A DNA stretch of 63,050 nt from Nocardioides phosphati (GTDB taxonomy: Bacteria > Actinomycetota > Actinomycetes > Propionibacteriales > Nocardioidaceae), in assembly GCF_014646375.1 (NCBI RefSeq), contig NZ_BMNI01000012.1:1-63050 (forward strand), read 5' to 3'. This document shows positions 34,287-42,452 of the stretch, piece after piece. The notes beneath the pieces are model-generated. The model was not told the DNA's origin, did no database searches, and was given only the letters and a program-made list of their open reading frames with translations. Within the stretch, counting starts at the first letter, position 1. Each line of letters opens with the position of its first letter. The position numbers and the translations under genes were made by a program.

Positions 34287-35015
34287 ATGAGCAAGACCGA
34301 AGGTTCCGGGAGCGACCGACGGCCCAAGCTGGCGATGCCGCGCGTACCGTCCGTGCCGGGCGTTCCCGGCCTCAGCCGCCGCCAGCAGTACTCCGCGGCG
34401 ACCCGCAAGGCCCTCATCAAGGCCGCCGGCCAGCTCTTCGCCGTGCGGGGGTACGCCGCCACCTCGCTCGACGCGATCGTCACCGAGGCCAAGGTGACCA
34501 AGGGCGCGCTCTACCACCACTTCTCCGGCAAGCAGGGCATCTTCGAGGCGGTCCTGGTCGACCTCGAGGACCAGGCCGCGCGCCAGATCGGCAAGGCGAT
34601 GAAGGGCGTCAAGGACCCGTGGGACCAGGCGCGGGCCGGCCTCATGGCGTTCCTCGAGGTGCTGCGCGAGCCTGCCTACAGCCGCCTCGTGGTCCACGAG
34701 GCGCCGACCGTCCTCGGCCCGCGAGCCACGGACCGCGAGGACCGCTCGACGTTCGCGGTCATCCGGCAGGTGGTCAGCAGCGTCCTCAGCGGCGAGGCGA
34801 GCGACGACGCGAGCGGGGTCGACCCGCAGATGCAGGAGACCTTCTCGCGGATCTTCTTCGGCGCCCTGGCCGCGGCCGGCGACGCGATCGTCGAGAGCGC
34901 CGACCCCGCCGCCGCCACCCAGCGGGTGGAGGCGGCGTTCGGCATGCTCTTCGACGGCATGCGCACGCTCGCCGGCACCGCCCGCCCGGAGGCGGACTCC
35001 GTCAGCGGAAGGTGA
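34287..35015 (+). CDS. TetR family transcriptional regulator
   Basis: 242 aa from ATG 34287; TAGACT lies 7 nt before it. A 30-residue basic, Pro-rich extension precedes the DNA-binding domain: KALIKAAGQLFAVRGYAAT, then the recognition helix region VTKGALYHHFSGKQGIFEAVL. The rest is an all-helical ligand domain. Divergent from the 34128 gene, with two palindromes between them, so it probably represses that gene and itself. Its last 14 nt overlap the convergent DUF3048 gene. The inducer is unknown. Confidence 0.9.
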   Translation: MSKTEGSGSDRRPKLAMPRVPSVPGVPGLSRRQQYSAATRKALIKAAGQLFAVRGYAATSLDAIVTEAKVTKGALYHHFSGKQGIFEAVLVDLEDQAARQIGKAMKGVKDPWDQARAGLMAFLEVLREPAYSRLVVHEAPTVLGPRATDREDRSTFAVIRQVVSSVLSGEASDDASGVDPQMQETFSRIFFGALAAAGDAIVESADPAAATQRVEAAFGMLFDGMRTLAGTARPEADSVSGR

Positions 35016-36012
35016 CGCCGCCGCCGTTGATCGGCACCAGGTGGATCCAGGTGTGGCCGGCGGGGACCTTGAGCTGACCCTGCTTCGTCACGAAGGTGAC
35101 GGTGTCGCCCACCTTCGGCTTCTTCCACATGGCGCGGACCGCCTTGCCGTCGTGGAAGATGATCGCCTGGCCCTTGCCCTCGAAGTGCGAGACCGGCACG
35201 GGGTTGCCCGCCGGGTCGAGGTACGGCGCGGTCGAGGTCGTCACCATGCAGGTGATCACGGTGTCGGCCTTGAAGACGTCGCCGTCGGGCATGTAGCCGT
35301 TCTGCAGGATGTACTTCTTGCCCATGAGCTGCCAGTGGGCCGTACGGCCACCGGACATCCGGGCGTCGATCGTGGTCGCGTGCTTGCCGGGCCGCAGCGC
35401 CTTCGACGTGCCGAACGGGAGGTAGTCGACGGGCCGGGCCGGCTGCTTGGCCTGGCGGGCCAGCTGCTTCAGGTTCGCCACGACGCTGTGGAGCGTGTCG
35501 TGCGAGCCGTCCAGGAGGCGCTGCAGCGCGGGGTTGGAGCCGAACTGGACGTACTTCTGACCGGCGCGGCGCAGGCCGTCGAGGGTGACGGGCGCAGCGC
35601 CCGAGGTGACGATCTCGGCACCGAGCGGCTTCGCGACGCCGATGTCGGTGAGGCGCATCGACCGGACCGGGCCGACCTTGCGCGGCAGCTGCGACTGGAA
35701 GAAGGCCGCGAGGCGCGTGATGCCGCCCTCGACCAGCTCCTCGACGACCAGGTCCGCCTTGCCCAGGCCGTACTGCGGCGCGCTGGCGTTGCTGTTGTCG
35801 ATCTTGACGATGTACGCCGGCGACTTCGGCGAGCGCCCGGCGGGAACCCTGAGTCCGGTCAGCGGCCAGGTCTCCGGAGCGGGGGCCGCTGCGGTGGACG
35901 AGGCCTCGCTCGACTTGGAAGGCTTGTCAGTGCCCGTGTCTCCCCCTCCGCAACCGGCGAGCACCAGGCTCGCGGCGAGGGTGGCGGCAACGGAAAGGCG
36001 CATGCGGCGCAC
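35002..36012 (-). CDS. DUF3048 family lipoprotein
   Basis: 336 aa from GTG 36012, preceded by AAGGAG 6-7 nt upstream (ATG 36003 possible). Lipoprotein signal with lipobox LAGC21 and a Thr/Ser/Ala linker up to about residue 45. DUF3048 follows: WPLTGLRVPAGRSPKSPAYIVKIDNS, ADLVVEELVEGGITRLAAFF, VGPVRSMRLTDI. B. subtilis YerB is in this family. It is probably anchored on the outer face of the membrane with a role at the cell wall, but no reaction is known. Confidence 0.88.
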   Translation of the reverse strand: MRRMRLSVAATLAASLVLAGCGGGDTGTDKPSKSSEASSTAAAPAPETWPLTGLRVPAGRSPKSPAYIVKIDNSNASAPQYGLGKADLVVEELVEGGITRLAAFFQSQLPRKVGPVRSMRLTDIGVAKPLGAEIVTSGAAPVTLDGLRRAGQKYVQFGSNPALQRLLDGSHDTLHSVVANLKQLARQAKQPARPVDYLPFGTSKALRPGKHATTIDARMSGGRTAHWQLMGKKYILQNGYMPDGDVFKADTVITCMVTTSTAPYLDPAGNPVPVSHFEGKGQAIIFHDGKAVRAMWKKPKVGDTVTFVTKQGQLKVPAGHTWIHLVPINGGGVTFR

Positions 36013-36121
36013 AGGAGTCTCCTTCTGCAGTGAAGTCGTGCTCCTCGAAGTCTGGAGCCGCGCCTCCGCCCAGCGGCGGAGGCGCGCCCTCGGACCCCGA
36101 GATCGAGTGGTGCCGCTTGGT

Positions 36122-36610
36122 TCAGCGCAGGGTGCCGGCGAACCAGCCAGCGGTCCACGGCCGGCGGATCCGGACGTGGTCACCCGACTTGGGAGCGTCG
36201 ATCATGCGACGGTAGCCGTCCTTCCAGCCCAGGAAGATGGCCACGTGGTAGACGTCGCCGCCATAGGTGAAGAACATCAGGTCGCCCGGCTTCATGTCGG
36301 ACTTGGCGATGCGGCGGGCGTAGCCGGCCTGCGCGTCCGAGGAGCGCGGCACGGAGATGCCGGCCTTGCGCATGGCGAAGTAGACGAGGCCGGAGCAGTC
36401 GAAGCGGCCGGGGCCGGCGTAGCCGTAGCCGTAGGGGTCGCCCTGCTGGTTCTTCGCGATCTGGACGCCGTCGAGCACCTTGGCGTAGCGCGTGGTGATG
36501 GCATCGGCCTTCGGCGCCGTCGACACGGTCGTGGCCACCAGGCCGAGGCAGAGGACGAGCAGGACGAACGGCAGCATGACGTAGCTGCGCATGCGAGAGA
36601 TCGCAGGCAT
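36122..36610 (-). CDS. NlpC/P60 peptidoglycan hydrolase
   Basis: 162 aa from ATG 36610 (AAAGGA 7 nt upstream). N-terminal hydrophobic segment (residues 11-30) acts as signal peptide, cleaved near KADA. The rest is one NlpC/P60 domain with catalytic C72 in RFDCSGLVYF and H122 in DVYHVAIFLG; the third residue lies after it. It cuts peptide stems of peptidoglycan, probably gamma-D-Glu-diaminopimelate bonds, and is very small, without binding repeats. Its leader is a ydaO-type c-di-AMP riboswitch, so synthesis should follow c-di-AMP level. Confidence 0.92.
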   Translation of the reverse strand: MPAISRMRSYVMLPFVLLVLCLGLVATTVSTAPKADAITTRYAKVLDGVQIAKNQQGDPYGYGYAGPGRFDCSGLVYFAMRKAGISVPRSSDAQAGYARRIAKSDMKPGDLMFFTYGGDVYHVAIFLGWKDGYRRMIDAPKSGDHVRIRRPWTAGWFAGTLR

Positions 36611-36626
36611 GAGTGATTCCTTTCCC

Positions 36627-36796
36627 ACGCCTGTGAGGTGAGCTGTCGGGTTGGAGCTGGAAAGTGCTCCGCCACTGCTGTGGCTTCACCCCGAGCGGTC
36701 CGGAGACCGCGTGGAACCTGTGGGTCCCCCACTCCTGCCCAGATCTCTTGATCACGGGGACGCTTCCGGCCGGGCAGGACTCGGCGATGGCCGGAG
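36627..36796 (-). promoter_or_regulatory. ydaO-yuaA riboswitch (c-di-AMP)
   Basis: On the minus strand the conserved blocks appear in order: CGCCGAGTCCTGCCC pairing with GGGCAGGAG, then GGGGGACCCA (36721-36730), GGGGTGAAGCC (36682-36692) and AACCCGACAGCTCACC with CAGGCGT ending at about 36627. The aptamer runs into the AAAGGA ribosome site of the NlpC/P60 gene. Actinobacterial ydaO aptamers are well known in front of wall hydrolases. Ligand binding is expected to turn the gene off. Confidence 0.88.
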
Positions 36797-36896
36797 CGTT
36801 GTGTTCTGTTGTCGGGCGTCGACGGTACGTAGCGTGAGCGCTACTCGCCAGTCGGGACCCCTCCTTTGGTATGTGATCCCTCTCGCGTGACGCACA

Positions 36897-36927
36897 CAGC
36901 CCCGCCCGACGACGTCGGACGGGGCTG
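36897..36927 (-). terminator. terminator after the FabG-like gene
   Basis: CAGCCCCG (36897-36904) pairs with CGGGGCTG (36920-36927), and inside it CCGAC/GTCGG pair around a GAC loop, with one mismatch between the stems. It lies 34 nt after the stop at 36961 and before the riboswitch of the next gene. Confidence 0.75.
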
Positions 36928-36960
36928 CATAACTGCTGGTCAGAGCGGCTTCGAGGCCGA

Positions 36961-37713
36961 TCAGTGGATGGCGGCGCCGCCACACACGTTGAGCGTCTGG
37001 CCTGTGATGTACGACGCCTCGTCGCTGCAGAGGAACGCCGCGGCGGCCGCGATGTCCTCGGGCTGGCCGACGCGGCCGACCGGGTTGTGGTCGGCGTTGA
37101 GCTTGAAGAACTCCTCAGGCTCCATGCCCAGGCGGCGCGCGGTGGCCTCGGTCATCTCGGTGACGATGAAGCCGGGGGCGATCGCGTTGACGTTGATGCC
37201 GAACTTGCCGAGCTCCTTGCCCAGGGTCTTGGTGAAGCCCTGGACGCCGGCCTTGGCGGCCGAGTAGTTGGCCTGGCCGCGGTTGCCGTAGGCCGAGATG
37301 CTCGAGAGGTTGAGGATCTTGCCGTAGCGCTGCGCGGTGAAGACCTTCTGCGCGGCCTGGCTCATCAGGAACGCACCCTTGAGGTGGACGTTCATCACGA
37401 GGTCCCAGTCGACGTCGGTCATCTTGAAGAGCAGGTTGTCGCGCGTGATGCCGGCGTTGTTGACCAGCACGTGCAGCCCGCCGAGCTCGGCGACGGTGCG
37501 GTCGACAGCGGCCTCGACGGCAGCACGGTCGGCGACGTCGCAGCCGATGCCGATCGCCTTGGGGAGCTTCGCGGCAGCAGCCGCGGCGTCCTCCTCGTTG
37601 AGGTCGACGATCGCGATCGCGGCGCCCTCCTCCGCGAACCGCTGTGCCATGCCGAAACCGATGCCGCGCGCGGCACCGGTGATCAGGACGACCCGTCCGT
37701 CGTAGCGACCCAT
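36961..37713 (-). CDS. FabG-like 3-oxoacyl-ACP reductase (SDR)
   Basis: 250 aa from ATG 37713 with GGAGGAGA directly upstream. Classical SDR: TGAARGIG near residue 12, VNNAG near 87, catalytic Ser in NLSSISAYG, and Y-SAA-K. The C-terminal NPVGRVGQPEDIAAAAAFLCSDEASYITGQ is typical of FabG. It reduces 3-oxoacyl groups on ACP or CoA with NADPH, in fatty-acid or polyketide synthesis or beta-oxidation. No other fatty-acid gene is near, so the exact substrate is open. The start of the gene is translated from a strong ribosome site. Confidence 0.88.
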   Translation of the reverse strand: MGRYDGRVVLITGAARGIGFGMAQRFAEEGAAIAIVDLNEEDAAAAAAKLPKAIGIGCDVADRAAVEAAVDRTVAELGGLHVLVNNAGITRDNLLFKMTDVDWDLVMNVHLKGAFLMSQAAQKVFTAQRYGKILNLSSISAYGNRGQANYSAAKAGVQGFTKTLGKELGKFGINVNAIAPGFIVTEMTEATARRLGMEPEEFFKLNADHNPVGRVGQPEDIAAAAAFLCSDEASYITGQTLNVCGGAAIH

Positions 37714-37794
37714 GCTTCTCCTCCAGGTTCTCGGTGGTCGGCAGGCTCTCGGTGGGCGAGCCTGTCGAGACCCGGCCACCCTAGCCCCGGCCGG

Positions 37795-38199
37795 TCACAG
37801 CGCGGCACGCAGCCTTTCGGCGTACGCCGCGGGCTCGCCGTCGGCGTAGCGGTGCCGGGGCCAGAAGAAGCCGCGCAGGCCGTCGCCCTTCGTCCGCGGC
37901 ACCACGTGGCAGTGCAGGTGCGGCACCGACTGGGAGACGGTGTTGTTCATCGCGACGAAGGAGCCCTGCGCCCCGAGCCCCTCGACCACCGCGGTCGCGA
38001 GGCGCTGGGCAGCGGCCAGGAACGGGTCGCGCAGCTCCGCCGGCAGGTCGGGCAGCGTCACGTGGTGCGCCTTCGGCACGAGGAGGACGTGGCCCTTGAA
38101 GACGGGCCGCCGGTCGAGGAAGGCGAGGAGATCATCGGTCTCGAGCACGACGTCGGCCGGGGTCTCCCCCGCCACGATCGAGCAGAACACGCAGTCCAT
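37795..38199 (-). CDS. HIT family protein
   Basis: 134 aa from ATG 38199, with TACGGT 7 nt upstream (leaderless). Histidine-triad nucleotide hydrolase: start MDCVFCSIVAGE, central KGHVLLVPKAHH, and triad H94-L-H96-C-H98-VVPR. These enzymes cleave AMP from phosphoramidates or dinucleotides. Cys3 and Cys6 form the common C-x2-C zinc pair of this subgroup with a later His. Length is normal. Confidence 0.92.
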   Translation of the reverse strand: MDCVFCSIVAGETPADVVLETDDLLAFLDRRPVFKGHVLLVPKAHHVTLPDLPAELRDPFLAAAQRLATAVVEGLGAQGSFVAMNNTVSQSVPHLHCHVVPRTKGDGLRGFFWPRHRYADGEPAAYAERLRAAL

Positions 38200-38217
38200 G
38201 CCCTCGACCGTAGCGGC

Positions 38218-38820
38218 TCAGACGTGCGTGGGCAGGCCGGCGTCGTACAGCGCCAGGATGTCGTCGGTGGACTGCAGGACCTCGACCACGACCGGGGCCG
38301 GAGTGACGTGGAGGGTCGGGTAGTCGACCTCCCCCGCCGCCGGGTCGACCGCGAACGCCAGCCGCTCCTCGCCGAGTGAGAACTGCGCGTCGACCCCCTG
38401 CTTGTTGCCCCGCGGATCCTGCCGGTGCCACGCTCCCTCGAGGTGCACGGCCACGAGTCCGTGGAGGACGTGGCTCTCTCCGTGCGCGAGCCGCTGGTAG
38501 GCGAGTGCGGCCGGCACGCCCTGCGACCGGAGGACCGCGGCGAGCAGGTGCGCCTTGGCGTAGCAGAGGCCGACACGGTGCTCGAGGACCTCCGAGGCCC
38601 TCAGCGTCACGCGCGGATCGCCCACGTCGTACGAGTGGCCGACCTCGTCGCGCACCCAGGTGAACGCACGCTCGGCGAGCTCCGCGTCCGTGTCCGAGCC
38701 GGCGCGTAGCGACTCCCCGAGCATGACGACCGCCGGATGCCTCGACTCGACCACGGCGTCGTCGCCGAGGCAGCGGGCCGGGTCGAGCGAGTCGAGTGGC
38801 GGCGAGGAGGCGTGGGACAC
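38218..38820 (-). CDS. transglutaminase-like cysteine protease family protein
   Basis: 200 aa from GTG 38820, with TACCGT 6 nt upstream (leaderless). Transglutaminase-like core with Cys86 (GLCYAKAHLLAA), His120 (HVLHGLVAVHL) and Asp135 (RQDPRGN) as catalytic triad. No signal peptide or membrane segment. Members of this group may be peptidases or amidases; the substrate is unknown. It is followed downstream by the HIT gene with only 18 nt between. Confidence 0.85.
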   Translation of the reverse strand: MSHASSPPLDSLDPARCLGDDAVVESRHPAVVMLGESLRAGSDTDAELAERAFTWVRDEVGHSYDVGDPRVTLRASEVLEHRVGLCYAKAHLLAAVLRSQGVPAALAYQRLAHGESHVLHGLVAVHLEGAWHRQDPRGNKQGVDAQFSLGEERLAFAVDPAAGEVDYPTLHVTPAPVVVEVLQSTDDILALYDAGLPTHV

Positions 38821-38848
38821 GCGCCCACGGTAGGGGCCGGGAAAGCAA

Positions 38849-38895
38849 CAAGGCGAAGGCTTTTCGTCCGCGGGGGACGAAGAGCCTTCACCTTG
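38849..38895. terminator. long hairpin between tmRNA and the transglutaminase-like gene
   Basis: Arms 38849-38869 and 38875-38895 pair over 21 positions with two mismatches. It lies 23 nt after the 3' end of the minus-strand tmRNA and is the likely terminator for it. Confidence 0.75.
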
Positions 38896-38917
38896 CTGTA
38901 AGAGGGCTGTCTCGCAG

Positions 38918-39287
38918 TGGAGCTGCGGGGAATCGAACCCCGGTCCTCGAGCGTCGATCCAGGTCTTCTACGGGCGTAGTCCGCGGTATGCGCTTTTCTC
39001 GGCCCCGGCGCTTGCACGGACACGTGCGCCGACGGGCTCAGTCGGGATTAAGTCCCGATCAACCCTCCCGACGGAGGTTGATCAGCAAGTCCTCTAGATG
39101 AGGCCAAGGTCCGGGACGAGGACGGATGCCCGGCTTGACCCTTCGATCACTGCTCAGGCAGCGAGAGCGAAGTCGTTGCGGTTAGAGTTGGCAACTATTG
39201 GTTTCCAGCGATCGTTAACGAGATAACGCTGGCTTCTCGACCCGCTTCCCCTGGAACTAACGTCCCAAGTCGAAACCGATCAGCCCC
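38918..39287 (-). ncRNA. ssrA: transfer-messenger RNA (tmRNA)
   Basis: About 370 nt. The 5' end GGGGCTG pairs with the 3' CAGCTCC, and the tRNA-like T arm CCGGGGTTCGATTCCCC is present. The tag-reading frame runs from GCC at 39192 to TGA at 39154: ANSNRNDFALAA, ending in the usual protease signal ALAA. Pseudoknot segments follow (GGGAGGGTTGATCGGGACTTAATCCC). It rescues stalled ribosomes together with SmpB, encoded 1.3 kb away on the same strand. Confidence 0.95.
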
Positions 39288-39367
39288 TCTTGATTTTTCA
39301 ATGCTGACCCCGCGCGGCGACGCCAACGTGATCAGTCTAGTGGTCGCAACCGAGCGGCGACGACCGC

Positions 39368-39622
39368 TTATTCCGCGTCGAGCCGCTCGAGGCTGCGCAC
39401 ACGCAACGTGCCGACCTCGAGCTCGTCGATGACGAGCTTCCGGATCCGCGACTCGGTCACCGTGAGCCGGCCGATCGCGACGGCCCCGAGCGCGACCGCG
39501 CCGACCGCCAGGGCCCCGACGGCGAGGGCGCCGAGCGCACCTGCGCCGGTGGCGCCGAGCCCGACGGCACCGGTCGCGAGCAAACCGCCGCCACGGATCG
39601 GGACGTCTCGTGAGATCTCCAT
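39368..39622 (-). CDS. small pentad-repeat (beta-solenoid-like) protein
   Basis: 84 aa from ATG 39622. No known enzyme family. From about residue 33 every fifth residue is hydrophobic and so is the one two places later: ALAVG, ALAVG, AVALG, AVAIG, RLTVT, ESRIR, KLVID, ELEVG, TLRVR. Ten such pentads follow an N-terminal G/A/T-rich run. That pattern is what pentapeptide-repeat solenoids show. It ends in an acidic tail and lacks a signal peptide. It lies between tmRNA and the amidohydrolase, downstream of smpB. Confidence 0.6.
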   Translation of the reverse strand: MEISRDVPIRGGGLLATGAVGLGATGAGALGALAVGALAVGAVALGAVAIGRLTVTESRIRKLVIDELEVGTLRVRSLERLDAE

Positions 39623-39644
39623 GCGACCGATCCTGTCACCTGCA

Positions 39645-40559
39645 TCAGGCGCCGAACAGGCGTACGCCGTTCTCCCAGCAGACCGCCCGCAGCCAGGCGT
39701 CGCCGAGGCCGAGCCGCTCGAGTGCGAGGACCTGGTGCGCGTAGGGATACGGGATGTTCGGGTAGTCCGAGCCGAAGAGCACCTTCTCCGGCAGCGCCGC
39801 GAGCCGCGGGAGCAGTGCCCGCGGGAAGGCACCCTCACCGTTGTCGAAGAAGTCGGTGAAGAGCATCGTCGTGTCGAGGTGCACGTGGGCGAACTCCTCC
39901 GCGAAGCCGATGAACTCGGCGTACTCGGGGGCACCCATGTGGGCGAGCACGAGGGTGAGCGCGGGGTGTCGCCGCAGCAGCTCCGCGACCGGCGCGTGGC
40001 CGGTGTGCTCGCCGGGCATCGGCCCGGACCCCGCGTGCAGGACCACGGGTACGCCGGCGGCCTCGACCAGCGGCCACACCCGCTCGAGCTCCGGGTCCAG
40101 GACGCTGAACCCACCGACCTGGACGTGGATCTTGAAGATCGCCACGCCCTCCGCGAGGCGCTTCGCGACGTACTCCTCCGCCTCGGGCTCGGGGTAGAAG
40201 GTGGCCGAGCGCAGCGCACCCGGCGTGCGGTCGGCGAACTCCGCGCACCACGCGTTGAGGAACTCCGCCATGCCGGGCCGGTGGGCGTAGGTCAGTGCCG
40301 GGAAGCGCAGCGTGCCGAAGGAGCGCAGCGTCTCGACGAGCTCCTCCTCCGACGACCGGTAGAGGATCGGCCAGTCGCGCCCGATGAACGGACCGGCCGT
40401 GTCGAACGCCGCGCGGATCTTCTCGAAGACCCGCGGCGGGTGGAAGTGCGTGTGCACGTCGAAGAGCCCGGGCACACCGAGCCGGTCACGGAAGGCGGCG
40501 AGGTCGACGACGGGGTAGGCGTCGGCCGGGCGGGGCGAGCCGCCCTCGTGGTCGCACAC
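39645..40559 (-). CDS. amidohydrolase family protein (TIM barrel)
   Basis: 304 aa from GTG 40559. The metal motif H36-T-H38 occurs in GLFDVHTHFHPP, followed by a barrel His (VVLHAGSG), a further HMGAPE segment and LFGSDYPNIPY near the end. This is the amidohydrolase-2/decarboxylase group (related to gamma-resorcylate and ACMSD-like enzymes), with zinc or manganese. The substrate is unknown. It lies 6 nt after smpB, so it may share that transcript. Confidence 0.85.
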   Translation of the reverse strand: MCDHEGGSPRPADAYPVVDLAAFRDRLGVPGLFDVHTHFHPPRVFEKIRAAFDTAGPFIGRDWPILYRSSEEELVETLRSFGTLRFPALTYAHRPGMAEFLNAWCAEFADRTPGALRSATFYPEPEAEEYVAKRLAEGVAIFKIHVQVGGFSVLDPELERVWPLVEAAGVPVVLHAGSGPMPGEHTGHAPVAELLRRHPALTLVLAHMGAPEYAEFIGFAEEFAHVHLDTTMLFTDFFDNGEGAFPRALLPRLAALPEKVLFGSDYPNIPYPYAHQVLALERLGLGDAWLRAVCWENGVRLFGA

Positions 40560-40565
40560 GCCGGG

Positions 40566-41045
40566 TCAGTCCTTGTAGCCCTTGAGCCGACGCTGGACGG
40601 CCTGCTCCTTCTCGCGGTTGGCCTGCCGCTCGGCGAGGCTGTGCCGCTTGTCGTACTCCTTCTTGCCGCGCGCCAGCGCGAGCTCGACCTTCGCGCGGCC
40701 GTCCTTGAAGTAGAGGCTGAGCGGGACCAGCGTGTAGCCCTTGTCGCCGAGCTTGCGCTCCATGCGGGTGATCTCGGCGCGGTTGAGCAGCAGCTTGCGA
40801 CGGCGGCGCGCGGCGTGGTTGGTCCACGTGCCGTTGAGGTACTCCGGGATGTGCACGCCGAGCAGGAAGACCTCGCCGCCGTCGATCTCGGCGAAGCCGT
40901 CGACCAGCGAGGCGCGGCCCTGCCGCAGCGACTTGACCTCGGTCCCCATCAGCACCATGCCGGCTTCCCACGTCTCGTCGATGTGGTAGTCGTGCCGCGC
41001 CTTCTTGTTCTGCGCGATGGGCTTGGTGCCCTGTTCCCTGGCCAT
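40566..41045 (-). CDS. smpB: SsrA-binding protein SmpB
   Basis: 159 aa from ATG 41045. It binds tmRNA and places it in the ribosomal A site. Core blocks: [57 protein letters not shown] and the C-terminal basic tail with [23 protein letters not shown]. Its partner ssrA is 1.3 kb away. No defects. Confidence 0.96.
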   Translation of the reverse strand: MAREQGTKPIAQNKKARHDYHIDETWEAGMVLMGTEVKSLRQGRASLVDGFAEIDGGEVFLLGVHIPEYLNGTWTNHAARRRRKLLLNRAEITRMERKLGDKGYTLVPLSLYFKDGRAKVELALARGKKEYDKRHSLAERQANREKEQAVQRRLKGYKD

Positions 41046-41131
41046 TCGGTCATTCTCTCAGCACGGGCCAGCGAGTTTCGCGACGGCCCGCTCGCGACGG
41101 GACCGCGCGCACTGGATCCGGGTGGTCGAGG

Positions 41132-42400
41132 TCAGAGCCACTTCATCGGGTCGACGTCGACGCCGTTCTCCTTGACCGTCCAGTGGAGGTGGCAGCCGGT
41201 CGCCCAGCCGGTGTCTCCGACGTACCCGATGGTCTGGCCGCGCCGGACGTGCTGGCCGACGCCCACGATGTAGCGCGAGGCGTGGCTGTAGCTCGTGGAG
41301 AGGCCCACGCCGCCGTGGACGCCGAGGTCGATGAACATGTAGTTGCCCGACGGGTCCCAGTCGCCGCCACCACGGGCGACGACGACGCCGTCGGCGGGCG
41401 CGCGCAGCGGCTGGCCGCACCCGACGCCGAAGTCGATGCCGTTGTGGAACATGCGGGTGTGGAAGATCGGGTGGATCCGCCAGCCGAACGGCGAGGTGAT
41501 CGGACCGCTCGCCGGTGCGGAGAGGTAGCCGGGCCCGTCGGCGTAGTTGCCTCCGTGCTTGCGGATCTCGGCCGCGGCCCGCCTCCGCAGCATCGCGGAG
41601 ATGTGGTCCTCCTTCGCCTTGAGGTGGGCGAGGGCGGCACGGTCGGCGGCCTTGGCGCGCGCGGCGCGGTGCTGGATCGCGGCGCGCCGGTCGACGAGGG
41701 ACTGGACCTTGGCGGTCTCGGCGGCGGAGCGCTTCTCCAGCGCCGCCTTCTCCTGAAGGTTGGCGGCGGCAGCCGCGCGGCTGGCGGCGACCTCGGCCTT
41801 GCGGGTCTCCACCTGCTGCTCGCGTGCGGCCAGCTCACGCTCCGCGGTCTCCAGGCCAGTGAGCACGGCATCCTCACGCGCCGTGTAGGACTCGTTGAAC
41901 GCGATCGCGCGCGTCATGTCACCCGGGTCGCCCGCATCGGCGACCGCGGCGAAGCCGAGCAGCCGCGGGTCACCCTGCTCGTAGACCGACGTCACGTACG
42001 CCGCGATGGCGTCCTTCTGGTCGGCGACCCGCTGGCGGCCGTCAGCGAGCTCCTGCTGCGCGACCGCGAGGTTGTGGACGGCCGTGGCGAGGGCGGCCTG
42101 CATCTTCTCGTCGCGCACGCGCGCGGCGTGCAGCGCCACCCGCGTCGCGTGCAGCCGCGACGTGGCGGTGTGCAGCGAGGCCTCGGCGTGGTGCAGCGCC
42201 GCGGTCGCCCGCGCCGAGGCCGCGCTCGAGTCCTCGAGCTCGGACTGCGCGTGGGTGACCTGGCGGTGGACCTGCTTCTGCTTGTCCTTCAGGTCGTCCT
42301 TCGCGGACGCGAGTGGGGTCGTGAGGGCCATCGTGGCGACCGAGGCGAGCAGGAGCGCGCCGAGCCGTCGATGGTTGGCAAAGGGGAAGGGGCCAGCCAC
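41132..42400 (-). CDS. M23 family peptidase with coiled coil (EnvC/FtsX-partner type)
   Basis: 422 aa from GTG 42400. Signal peptide (about residues 12-33, cleaved near ASA). Residues 35-270 form long coiled coils rich in Ala, Glu and Arg. The C-terminal M23 (LytM) domain has FHNGIDFG near 325 and GCHLHWTV at the end, with both HxxxD and HxH zinc ligands, so it should be active. It directly follows ftsX. In M. tuberculosis RipC, and in E. coli EnvC, a coiled-coil protein of this kind is driven by FtsEX, and this is probably such a partner. It cuts peptidoglycan at division. Confidence 0.9.
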   Translation of the reverse strand: MAGPFPFANHRRLGALLLASVATMALTTPLASAKDDLKDKQKQVHRQVTHAQSELEDSSAASARATAALHHAEASLHTATSRLHATRVALHAARVRDEKMQAALATAVHNLAVAQQELADGRQRVADQKDAIAAYVTSVYEQGDPRLLGFAAVADAGDPGDMTRAIAFNESYTAREDAVLTGLETAERELAAREQQVETRKAEVAASRAAAAANLQEKAALEKRSAAETAKVQSLVDRRAAIQHRAARAKAADRAALAHLKAKEDHISAMLRRRAAAEIRKHGGNYADGPGYLSAPASGPITSPFGWRIHPIFHTRMFHNGIDFGVGCGQPLRAPADGVVVARGGGDWDPSGNYMFIDLGVHGGVGLSTSYSHASRYIVGVGQHVRRGQTIGYVGDTGWATGCHLHWTVKENGVDVDPMKWL

Positions 42401-42452
42401 GGGTGGAACCTTTGTTCGGGGAAGAGAACAGTTCGACGGTAGGCGACGCGGG

